Source of the DNA: Acidimicrobiaceae bacterium
GTDB taxonomy: Bacteria; Actinomycetota; Acidimicrobiia; Acidimicrobiales; Palsa-688
Direction: 5' to 3'
Length of the DNA stretch: 7,696 nt
NCBI GenBank assembly: GCA_027334785.1
Contig: DAHWQF010000149.1
Span: 1 to 7,696 of the forward strand
Below the pieces are notes generated by a model that was given only the letters and a program-made list of their open reading frames with translations, was not told the origin of the DNA and did not search any database. Positions 1 through 6,033 of the stretch are shown piece after piece (position 1 is the first letter of the stretch; each line of letters begins with the position of its first letter). The translations under genes and the position numbers were made by a program.

Positions 1-714
1 CTCGACATGGTGGAGAGTGTTGCTCGCCACGCGGGCCTGGCCCTAGACAATGCAAGGCTGTTCCGGCGCCTGCGCGTGCTTGGGGCCGAAGAGGAAAGGG
101 TGCGCATCGCTAGGGAACTTCACGACAGGGTGGGCCAGTCGCTCGCCTACCTCGCTCTCAGCTTGGACACCCTGCAAGCACAAGCGGGCTCCCCCGGTGC
201 AGTGGGAGGCCCGAGGATGTCAACAGAGCTGGGCCAACTCTCGGCTGAGGCTCGCCGGGTGCTCAGGGAGCTCAGGACCAAGCTGTCGGACCTCCGAAGT
301 GAAGTCACTGACGAACATGGTCTTGCCGATGCTGTGGTTGGGCTGCTCGAGCGGGCAGGGCAGCGTGCGGGGATCTTGGCGAAGCTTTCCGCTGGTCCGT
401 TGGCTCCTTTGCCGCCAGAGGTGGGCCGTGAGGTGGCGCGGGTCGCCGAGGAGGCGGTCAACAACGCCGAACGGCATTCTGGCGCCACCCAGTTGGCTGT
501 GCGGCTCGCCTGGGACGGCCAGAGCGGCGAACTGGTGGTTGCTGACAATGGGCGGGGGATGCCCGCCAGTGCGTCGCTGCGGCGAGATGCTTTCGGCATC
601 TTGGGTATGCGTGAGCGGGCCGAAGCAATAGGGGGGACGCTCGCGATCAGCTCAAAGGGGGGCGGCGGGACGACCGTAACGCTGAAGTGGGGAGACGGGG
701 TAGCGCGAGGGTGA
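1..714 (+). CDS. Sensor histidine kinase, NarL/DesK-type (5' truncated by window)
   Basis: This is the C-terminal part of a two-component sensor kinase that autophosphorylates on histidine and passes phosphate to the response regulator encoded next to it. The frame is open from the first base of the window. The first visible residues (ARHAGLALDNARLF) look like the last helix of a GAF domain, so the ATG at 7 is probably internal. Counting from that ATG, a HisKA_3 dimerisation and phosphoacceptor domain runs from about 28 to 100, with ARELHDRVGQSL and phosphoacceptor His39. A HATPase_c domain follows at about 135-230, with an N-box (EEAVNNAERHSGA, 148-160), a G1 box (ADNGRG, 179-184) and a G2 box (GILGMRERAEAIGG, 197-210). 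All catalytic motifs look intact. The stop TGA is 712-714, seven bases before the regulator start, so the pair is almost certainly co-transcribed. The signal sensed cannot be judged because the sensory N-terminus is missing. Confidence 0.93.
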   Translation, partial: LDMVESVARHAGLALDNARLFRRLRVLGAEEERVRIARELHDRVGQSLAYLALSLDTLQAQAGSPGAVGGPRMSTELGQLSAEARRVLRELRTKLSDLRSEVTDEHGLADAVVGLLERAGQRAGILAKLSAGPLAPLPPEVGREVARVAEEAVNNAERHSGATQLAVRLAWDGQSGELVVADNGRGMPASASLRRDAFGILGMRERAEAIGGTLAISSKGGGGTTVTLKWGDGVARG

Positions 715-721
715 GGCACGG

Positions 722-1354
722 ATGAGCTCAGTCATGCTGGTAGACGACCACACCGTTTTGAGGGACGGGCTCCGGCGTTGCCTGGAGCAAGCGGGGTTTG
801 ATGTCGTCGCCGATGTTGGCGACGGCGAGAGCGCCCTCGAGATGGTCGCGCATGCTTGTCCGGACGTTGTCTTGATGGACATCTCGATGCCCGGCCGCGA
901 CGGGGTCGAGATGACCCGCGAGCTCCGACGGTTACGGCCAGAGACGGCTGTCGTGATCCTCACCATGTTCGCCGACGAACCGACCGTCAGAGAAGCCCTG
1001 GGGGCAGGGGCCGCGGCCTACCTGACCAAGGACTGTTCCGCGTCAGAGATCGTTTCCACGGTCGCCCAGGTGGCACAAGGCAACGCCCAGGGGGGCGAGG
1101 TGGCAAGGTCGTACCTGAAGGCTACTTCCCGGGTGGGACGGCCCTTGCCGTTGCGCTTGCTCACGAGCCGGGAAGTCGAGGTCCTGCAGCTGGCGGCCCG
1201 TGGGGCTTCCAATGGCCGCATTGCCAGGGAGCTCTTCATAAGCGAGAAGACCGTGAAGAACCACTTGGAGCACATATACACGAAGTTCGGTGTGGAAAGT
1301 AGGGGCCAAGCGGTGGCAAAGGGAGTACGGCTCGGCCTCGTACGGATCTCGTGA
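722..1354 (+). CDS. Response regulator, NarL/FixJ (LuxR-HTH) family
   Basis: A 210-residue DNA-binding response regulator, the partner of the upstream kinase. The receiver domain (about 1-120) has the acidic pair Asp8/Asp9, phosphoacceptor Asp53 (in VLMDISMPGRDG), Thr81 and Lys103, so it should be phosphorylatable. A short linker leads to a LuxR-type helix-turn-helix at about 146-206 (LTSREVEVLQLAARGASN, then SEKTVKNHLEHIYTKFGV). Its length is typical of the family. The ATG at 722 is preferred over the in-frame ATG at 734 because GAGGG (707-711) and GTGAGG (711-716) lie just upstream; these overlap the kinase stop, suggesting translational coupling. The target genes are unknown. The Tad pilus genes nearby are possible targets, but nothing in the sequence proves this. 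Confidence 0.95.
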   Translation: MSSVMLVDDHTVLRDGLRRCLEQAGFDVVADVGDGESALEMVAHACPDVVLMDISMPGRDGVEMTRELRRLRPETAVVILTMFADEPTVREALGAGAAAYLTKDCSASEIVSTVAQVAQGNAQGGEVARSYLKATSRVGRPLPLRLLTSREVEVLQLAARGASNGRIARELFISEKTVKNHLEHIYTKFGVESRGQAVAKGVRLGLVRIS

Positions 1355-1385
1355 TCGTGATGGTCTGGTCCATATAGGCCAAGCC

Positions 1386-1410
1386 CCGGGCCTCGCCTTC
1401 GCCGGGCCGG
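1386..1410. terminator. Imperfect GC-rich hairpin between convergent genes, possible terminator
   Basis: In the 61-bp gap between the convergent stops at 1354 and 1416, CCGGGCC (1386-1392) can pair with GGGCCGG (1404-1410) at six of seven positions around an 11-base loop. No clear T-run follows on either strand, so intrinsic termination is only possible. It is the best structure in the gap. Confidence 0.25.
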
Positions 1411-1415
1411 TCCGC

Positions 1416-2921
1416 CTACCATCGCCCCCTGTGCTCGAACACGGCTGCTCCTCCGGCAGCAAAGGCCTCGGACCAGCGGGCGTCATTGGCGAGGTACGTG
1501 GTGAGTGCTGCGCCTTTTTGCCACATCACCCATCTGATACCCCACCGGGCGAAGAACCTGTCGGGGTCGACCTCGAGGCGCGCGACTTTCATGTAAGTGG
1601 CGAGGACCGGGGTGCCTGAGTAAATGTCGGTCCGTCCGTCCACGAAGACCTGGATGCCGCGGTAATCGAGATAGTCGCCCCACCAGTACGTGGTAAAGAC
1701 CCTCCCATTGTGGCGGACCAAGTAATCGGTGGCAGCGACCGGTGTACCGAGCGGGCCCGAAACTTGCGGCGCCCCCGCGCTCGGGTGTGGGCCGGCCAAC
1801 AAGGCAGCCACCACCGCGAGCGCGGCGGGTGCAGAAAGGACATTGGTAGGTAGGGCCTCATGGCCAAGGGGTTGCCAGCGGGCGAGTGCTGTGCAGGCGG
1901 CGAGGTCGAAGTAGGGCGTGAAGCGCACGGCATGGAGGGTCGCGACCAACAGCGCCGTTGCTAGCACCACTTCGCCAAGGTCGAGCGTAGAGCGGCCGAA
2001 CGCGAGGGAAGAAAACAGCAGGAGCGCTGGGCCGACGATCACGAGGAGCAGTAGCGGTGAGTGGAAGTTGGGGCTCTGCCATTCAGATATGAGCGATGTG
2101 AGCTGTGGGGAGGTGCTAACGCTGAACGCGTAAACGAGGAGGCGAGGCCCGTTGGGGTTGGCGAAGCTCAGTAGCACGCTTGCCATGAGACAAAGGGCGG
2201 CAGGTCGTCTGGGGAGTGGCCAGGGGGCCAAGCGCCCCGAAGGTGCGGGCACGAACGACCACACGAGCTCAAGGGCCACTATGGCCAAGGCGAGCAGGAA
2301 GCTGCCGTGCAGATTAGCCCAGACGAGTATGAGAGCAGGTACGGCGAGGAGCCAGGCGGCCTGCTGTCGGGCGAGCGCCAACAGGAGCAAAAGCACGACG
2401 AAGAAAAGGTAGGAGAGGTCTTGGGGCCTGGGGCTGAGGCCGACCGAGACCCCCCCCGTCGCGATAACCACAAGCGTGGCCGCCCACAACCACCCGGCAC
2501 CTCCGCGTCGCCAGAGCAGCGTGGCGGTGAGGACAGCACCCGCGCAGGCACCTCCGGACACCAGCCAGTAGGCAACTGGCCCCAAGTGCGCCACCAACCA
2601 AGCGAGGAGGACCTGGAAGCCCCACTCCTCGTCGAGCCACGGCCGGCCAGGCACACTGTAAGTGAAGACGTCGTGGCGGAGTAGCGCGTGGTGAGCCAGC
2701 ATCCAGCGCCCGGAAGCGACCTCGTAAAACACGTCGCCCGCTAGGCCGTCGTGCATGGCCTGGCGCACGAGAGCGGCACAGGCGATCGCGACCACCACGA
2801 CGCCTGGGTGGAGCGAGAGGAGAACGCGCAGGCGGGCGAGGCGCCGGGAGCCGGCGGGCGCGTGGCCCCCAAGCGTCATGGTGGGCCGTTGTTGTTGCTT
2901 GGCGCCGGCCTGGTCGAGCAT
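1416..2921 (-). CDS. Multi-pass GT-C-like membrane protein (putative glycosyltransferase)
   Basis: About 501 residues, strongly hydrophobic with roughly ten predicted membrane helices. It resembles a widespread family of integral membrane proteins usually annotated as hypothetical or glycosyltransferase-like (GT-C type). Recognisable features are an acidic loop after the first helix (GDVFYEVASGRWML, 62-75), a second loop (GRPWLDEEWGFQVLL, 92-106), SPRPQDLSYLF (163-173), the hallmark WANLHGSFLL (201-210), SEWQSPNFHS (279-288) and RFTPYF (333-338). A non-membrane C-terminal domain follows from about 397, with TTYWWGDYLDYRG and VFVDGRTDIYSG, as in other members. The frame stays open to 3335, but that extension is arginine/proline/serine-rich, non-membrane, and overlaps the opposing pilin gene, so it is rejected. 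ATG 2921 is chosen; ATG 2879 is an alternative, and neither has a clear Shine-Dalgarno. It is transcribed divergently from the pilin cluster. Donor and acceptor are unknown. Confidence 0.8.
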   Translation of the reverse strand: MLDQAGAKQQQRPTMTLGGHAPAGSRRLARLRVLLSLHPGVVVVAIACAALVRQAMHDGLAGDVFYEVASGRWMLAHHALLRHDVFTYSVPGRPWLDEEWGFQVLLAWLVAHLGPVAYWLVSGGACAGAVLTATLLWRRGGAGWLWAATLVVIATGGVSVGLSPRPQDLSYLFFVVLLLLLALARQQAAWLLAVPALILVWANLHGSFLLALAIVALELVWSFVPAPSGRLAPWPLPRRPAALCLMASVLLSFANPNGPRLLVYAFSVSTSPQLTSLISEWQSPNFHSPLLLLVIVGPALLLFSSLAFGRSTLDLGEVVLATALLVATLHAVRFTPYFDLAACTALARWQPLGHEALPTNVLSAPAALAVVAALLAGPHPSAGAPQVSGPLGTPVAATDYLVRHNGRVFTTYWWGDYLDYRGIQVFVDGRTDIYSGTPVLATYMKVARLEVDPDRFFARWGIRWVMWQKGAALTTYLANDARWSEAFAAGGAAVFEHRGRW

Positions 2922-2995
2922 CACGGTGGTGGCCCATTGTTGACTAGGTGCGTAGGGGCAGCCTAAAGCTGGCGGTGCCCGAGCACCAGCAGGCT

Positions 2996-3018
2996 GGCCA
3001 AGAATGAGCCTATTGGCC
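2996..3018. repeat. Inverted repeat GGCCAA-N11-TTGGCC, possible operator
   Basis: Perfect 6-bp half-sites (2996-3001 and 3013-3018) are separated by 11 bases. This spacing puts equivalent positions 17 bp apart, so it could be a dimeric regulator site. It lies about 110 bp upstream of the pilin start. Short GC-rich repeats arise often by chance in this composition. Confidence 0.25.
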
Positions 3019-3110
3019 CATGGACGTCCTCGTCGTAGAGGGTGAAGAGTGGTGCTCAATACAGGTCGCCGTCGGCTCGCGAGGAAGTGGCCCGGCGGTC
3101 CGGAGAATAA

Positions 3111-3120
3111 AGGAAGAGGG
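3111..3120 (+). promoter_or_regulatory. Strong ribosome binding site of the Flp pilin gene
   Basis: AGGAAGAGGG ends six bases before ATG 3127, in a locally A-rich stretch. It is the strongest Shine-Dalgarno in the window and fixes the pilin start at 3127 rather than the upstream in-frame ATG at 3049. High translation is expected for a major structural subunit. Confidence 0.8.
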
Positions 3121-3126
3121 TCCCTT

Positions 3127-3345
3127 ATGGTCAACCGGGTACTGCTGCTGCGGGCACAGCTGGCGAACTGGCTCCACGGGAAGTTCGCGTCGCGTGAGGA
3201 TATTGGCGCCAGCCTGGTCGAGTACGTCCTGCTGCTGACCCTGATAGCGGTCGCAGCTATCGGTGCGCTCACGTTCCTCGGCGGGTCAATAACCAGTACG
3301 CTAAACCACGTGGCCAACCAGATAACCAATACCACGACTCCCTAA
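3127..3345 (+). CDS. flp: Flp/Fap-family type IVc pilin (major pilin candidate)
   Basis: A 72-residue prepilin. It has a basic leader of 27 residues, then the class III processing motif: Gly27|Ala28-Ser-Leu-Val-Glu32-Tyr33, with Glu at +5 and the Glu-Tyr pair of Flp pilins. A single hydrophobic helix (about 33-52) follows, then a short Ser/Thr/Asn-rich tail (SITSTLNHVANQITNTTTP). After cleavage by a TadV/CpaA-type peptidase at the membrane the mature subunit would be about 45 residues, within the normal Flp size range. It should polymerise into the Tad pilus fibre assembled by the TadA/B/C machinery. It is first in a plus-strand cluster with a second pilin-like gene (55-bp gap) and a glycosyltransferase. 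The Ser/Thr-rich tail would be a plausible O-glycosylation target, which is inference. The strong ribosome site just upstream supports this start. Confidence 0.9.
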   Translation: MVNRVLLLRAQLANWLHGKFASREDIGASLVEYVLLLTLIAVAAIGALTFLGGSITSTLNHVANQITNTTTP

Positions 3346-3400
3346 GGGTCTGAGCCGGTCACGGTAAACATCTATCTTGGCCTGGAAAGGCTGGCGTCGC

Positions 3401-3964
3401 ATGAGCCCTCCGAGATGGCGATTGGGGCGAGGCGAAGGGTCTTTCGGGGAGGCCGGAGCGGCGATCCTCGAGTACGTGCTCTTGGTGGCGCTTGTGGCTT
3501 TGGTGGCAGTCGGGGGGTTGGTCTACTTGGGGCACACCAACGCCAGGCCCGTTCGTCAGGCAGGCAGTCTCGTCAGGGACATGGCGTTGCGAGGGAGCGC
3601 TCGGGGTGGCCACGGCGGCCAAGGCCCCAAGAGGTGGTGCAGCAGCGGGCAATCCGGGTGCATGGTCACCGTGGCGGTCGGTGGGCAGGAGGTCATACGC
3701 TTCTGGGTGACAGGAGGCGGCACTGGCCCCTACACGTATTCACTGTATGCCGCTTCGGGAGATGGCACGGAAACAAGTCCGCCGGCGTTTTTGAAGTTGT
3801 ACAGCCAGGCCGAGAAAGTCTCGGTCGAGCCGACGCCAACGAGCTGTCCACCCGGAGCCGGCACCAGCTATACTTACAACGGTATCACGCTCTCGGTAGC
3901 TGATCATTCGACGCCACCGGACACTGGCCAGCTGACTTTTTCCGTCCGGGTCTTGTGTTCATAG
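3401..3964 (+). CDS. Large pilin-like protein with C-terminal beta-rich domain (minor/adhesive pilin candidate)
   Basis: About 187 residues. The N-terminus is a basic leader ending at Gly19, followed by Ala-Ala-Ile-Leu-Glu24-Tyr: again a class III prepilin site with Glu at +5. A hydrophobic helix covers about 25-44. Unlike ordinary Flp pilins it continues for about 140 residues with a predicted extracellular, beta-rich domain. That domain has four cysteines (80, 87, 149, 186), enough for two disulfides, and GGGTGPYTYSLY (105-116), which resembles the strand/turn of Ig-like or SprB-type repeats. It may be a minor or tip pilin carrying an adhesive or sensing module; no family is firmly recognised for the C-terminus. 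ATG 3401 is chosen because GGAAAGG (3384-3390) precedes it by ten bases. A TTG at 3377 would add eight residues and give the same 27-residue leader as the pilin upstream. The stop is four bases before the next gene. Confidence 0.82.
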   Translation: MSPPRWRLGRGEGSFGEAGAAILEYVLLVALVALVAVGGLVYLGHTNARPVRQAGSLVRDMALRGSARGGHGGQGPKRWCSSGQSGCMVTVAVGGQEVIRFWVTGGGTGPYTYSLYAASGDGTETSPPAFLKLYSQAEKVSVEPTPTSCPPGAGTSYTYNGITLSVADHSTPPDTGQLTFSVRVLCS

Positions 3965-3968
3965 TGCC

Positions 3969-5141
3969 GTGTTGAGGCGACTTTCGGTTGCCCGCTGTCG
4001 CCTCCGCGGTGCGTCACCGAGGGTCCTTTTCCTGGTAGGGGCCGCAGCGCTTTTCGCAGCGTGGCCGTTTGGGGCCGACGTGGGCCTTTACGAGCGCTAC
4101 GCGAGACTGGCGTTGGCCTCCCCGTTGCTGCACTCCTTCCCCGTCGAGTACCCGGCGGCTTCGCTTAGCGCCTTCGTAGCGCCGCTCACACTGCCGGTGC
4201 CGTACCGGGCCGGGTTTGCGTTGGTGATGGCCATGGCGGTCATGGCGTTGGTCGTTTCAAGCGATGGGCGCCCCGAGCACCCGGGATGGCCTTCGCGCAC
4301 TTGTGGGTACCTGCTCTTGGGGGCGGTAGCGGTACTGTTTGAACGCTATGACGCACTGCCGGCGCTCGCGGCATTCATCGCCGTTGAGGGTGCCCGCCGG
4401 CAGCGCTGGGGGCGCGCCTGGGCCTGGGCGGTGGCCGGCGGGTTGCTCAAACTGTTCCCTTTTCTGTTGCTTCCTGGGTTCGTCTTGGCGGAACGTTCCC
4501 GAACCGGCAAGTGGCCGGCGCGCCGCGCGGGTGCTGCTCTCGCGGCGGTAGCGGGCGCCGGGGCCACCCAACAGGTGCTGGCTCGTGGGAGCGAGTTGTC
4601 GCCGATCAGCTACGAGTTGCACCGGGGCTTCGAGTTGTCGAGCCTCCCGGGCAGCCTGAGCTTGCTGGTGGACCCGCTCGGCCTGCACTGGAGTAGCGGC
4701 TTTGGCTCTGTCGAAGTCCTAGGCACCGACCAAGCCGCTATCGCCGCGGTGGTGGCGGCGGCTGGGCTGGCGGGGTTGGCGGGCGTCTGGGGCCTGGCGT
4801 GGCGAGGAAGGTTGAGCGTCGAGGCCACTTCACTTGCGGTGCTCTCGGTCGCCATCTTGAGCGACAAAGCTTTCGCGCCCCAGTACCTCATTTGGGTCGC
4901 TCCCCTGTGGGCGTACTGGCCGGTGAGGAAAGGTTGGGTTGTCGCCGCGGCGCTTACAGCCCTGGTCTACCCGGTCCTTTATTCGGACGCGATCGTGTCG
5001 GTCCTCGGTTACTACCTAGCCACGACGGCAGCGGGCGTTCGCAACGGGGTGCTCCTCGTGGCCACGGCCCGTTGGCTCGGCACACAGGTGGCACCCGCGT
5101 TTGCGAAAGCGAAGCAGAGCACGGTGGTCGGCGGCTCGTGA
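3969..5141 (+). CDS. GT87/DUF2029-type membrane glycosyltransferase (putative polyprenol-phosphate-mannose dependent)
   Basis: 390 residues with about nine or ten predicted membrane helices. The arrangement matches the GT87 (DUF2029) GT-C family, whose actinobacterial members transfer mannose from polyprenyl-phosphate-mannose to lipids or glycans on the outer face of the membrane. Visible family-like features are Asp37 and Tyr41 in the first loop, FPVEYPAASL (57-66), the ERYDALPALAAF segment (125-136), GGLLKLFPFLLLPGF (157-171), ELHRGFELSSLPGS (216-229) and FAPQYLIWVAPL (302-313). The GTG at 3969 follows the upstream stop by four bases, and no good Shine-Dalgarno is visible, so translation is probably coupled to the pilin-like gene. 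Co-transcription with two pilins suggests that it glycosylates pilin or a surface glycan linked to the pilus. The acceptor and sugar cannot be read from sequence. Confidence 0.82.
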   Translation: MLRRLSVARCRLRGASPRVLFLVGAAALFAAWPFGADVGLYERYARLALASPLLHSFPVEYPAASLSAFVAPLTLPVPYRAGFALVMAMAVMALVVSSDGRPEHPGWPSRTCGYLLLGAVAVLFERYDALPALAAFIAVEGARRQRWGRAWAWAVAGGLLKLFPFLLLPGFVLAERSRTGKWPARRAGAALAAVAGAGATQQVLARGSELSPISYELHRGFELSSLPGSLSLLVDPLGLHWSSGFGSVEVLGTDQAAIAAVVAAAGLAGLAGVWGLAWRGRLSVEATSLAVLSVAILSDKAFAPQYLIWVAPLWAYWPVRKGWVVAAALTALVYPVLYSDAIVSVLGYYLATTAAGVRNGVLLVATARWLGTQVAPAFAKAKQSTVVGGS

Positions 5142-5145
5142 GGGT

Positions 5146-6033
5146 TCAGTTGCAGTTGCCCTCGGAGGGCAAACCAGAGCAGAGCCTTGCCGGAGAGCCG
5201 GTGGCCCAAGCCGTTCGCCAGATGCCGTTGACGTCGAGTCGCGCCCAGAATATGACGTTCTGGTGGGGTGCGTTGCCCGTGATCTCGTAGGCCAAGCAGG
5301 TTGTCCCGTTCCACGCTTCGGCCAAGAAAAGCGGTTGCAGCAGTGAGGTCGGGCACGCTGACCACTTCGGGGCCAAACCGTACTCTGCTGTGGTTTGGAC
5401 GGCGATGTCCGTCGCGGTGAGGGCCGGGTTGGTGCTGGTCGCAGCCGGGTTGGCCGGCGCACTGAGGTCCCAGTTGGCCTGAGGATTGCCAACGCCGGTG
5501 TAAAGCTCGCCGCAATGATAATGCTGCAATTGCTTCCCCGGTTGGTACCAGGCGCACTGCCACGGCCCGGCTGGAGAGGCCGCGTCCTGGAAGGCTTGGT
5601 TGTCGGTTACCTGCCCCGGCTCTAGGGGGCCGGTGGCCGGTACGATTTGCCACCATCCAGCGCATGTGGTGGATGGGCAATCGGCACCGGGTGGCTCTTG
5701 GCCGTCGTAGAGGTAGTAGCCGTCGAGCCAGTTGAATTTCTTGCACGTTAGCCAGGAACCTAGGCTGGTGACAGAGCAAAGGCCGGGTGGGATAGGCAGG
5801 TACTGTTGCACCAGGTCGTTGAGGCTTCGGGGCTGCGCGAGCGTCTCAGCCCCGGCGAGCGCCGCCGAGTCTGCCGCGTCCTGGACGTTGACCGCCTCTT
5901 GCTGCAGGTTGCCGATGTTGATGGCGAGGGCCATGCAACCCATGAGCACGGTGAGACAGAGTACCCAAAGCGCCAAGATGGCGCCTCGGTCCCCGCGAGT
6001 GCCCAGCCGACGGGGCCGCTCGACCTCAAGCAC
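5146..6033 (-). CDS. tadG: TadG-like Flp pilus assembly protein with Cys-rich extracytoplasmic region
   Basis: About 295 residues. The N-terminus matches the Tad/TadG-like domain: Arg/Gly-rich start (GTRGDRGAILAL), one membrane helix (about 18-40), then NLQQEAVNVQDAADSAALAGAETLA (split by the family between 42 and 66), the typical AADxAALAGA signature. The remaining roughly 220 residues are extracytoplasmic, with ten cysteines (86, 97, 119, 124, 160, 174, 227, 246, 285, 294). They contain LPIP (79-82) and WLDGYY (102-107) motifs shared with the upstream TadE. No von Willebrand A domain is evident, and the protein is shorter than classical TadG. The start is GTG 6033, eight bases after GGGAG (6042-6046 on the minus strand), overlapping the tadE stop. 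The frame is open to 6537, but that part shadows tadE. Its 3' end is only four bases from the opposing glycosyltransferase stop. Confidence 0.82.
   Translation of the reverse strand: MLEVERPRRLGTRGDRGAILALWVLCLTVLMGCMALAINIGNLQQEAVNVQDAADSAALAGAETLAQPRSLNDLVQQYLPIPPGLCSVTSLGSWLTCKKFNWLDGYYLYDGQEPPGADCPSTTCAGWWQIVPATGPLEPGQVTDNQAFQDAASPAGPWQCAWYQPGKQLQHYHCGELYTGVGNPQANWDLSAPANPAATSTNPALTATDIAVQTTAEYGLAPKWSACPTSLLQPLFLAEAWNGTTCLAYEITGNAPHQNVIFWARLDVNGIWRTAWATGSPARLCSGLPSEGNCN

Larger units (their letters stand above)
2922..3126. promoter_or_regulatory. Divergent intergenic region upstream of the pilin cluster
   Basis: This roughly 205-bp region must hold promoters for the leftward membrane-protein gene and the rightward pilin cluster. 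I see no convincing -35/-10 pair. It contains a hairpin GGTGC-CCGA-GCACC (2974-2987) and an inverted repeat GGCCAA (2996-3001)/TTGGCC (3013-3018). A copy of GGTGCTC at 3051-3057 is complementary to GAGCACC at 2981-2987. No convincing gene lies here. Confidence 0.5.

Noticed and set aside
2314..2937. 207-codon minus-strand frame starting ATG 2937
   Set aside because: Arg/Ala/Pro-rich shadow of the membrane-protein gene; no domain.
3049..3126. Upstream ATG giving a 98-residue pilin
   Set aside because: It would add 26 residues before the leader, and the strong ribosome site points to ATG 3127.
2922..3335. N-terminal extension of the minus-strand membrane protein up to ATG 3335
   Set aside because: The added 138 residues are basic and low-complexity, lack membrane character, and lie antisense to the well-supported Flp pilin.
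5012..5779. 255-codon open frame on the minus strand
   Set aside because: Arg/Pro/Ala-rich shadow overlapping both the glycosyltransferase and the TadG-like gene; no recognisable domain.
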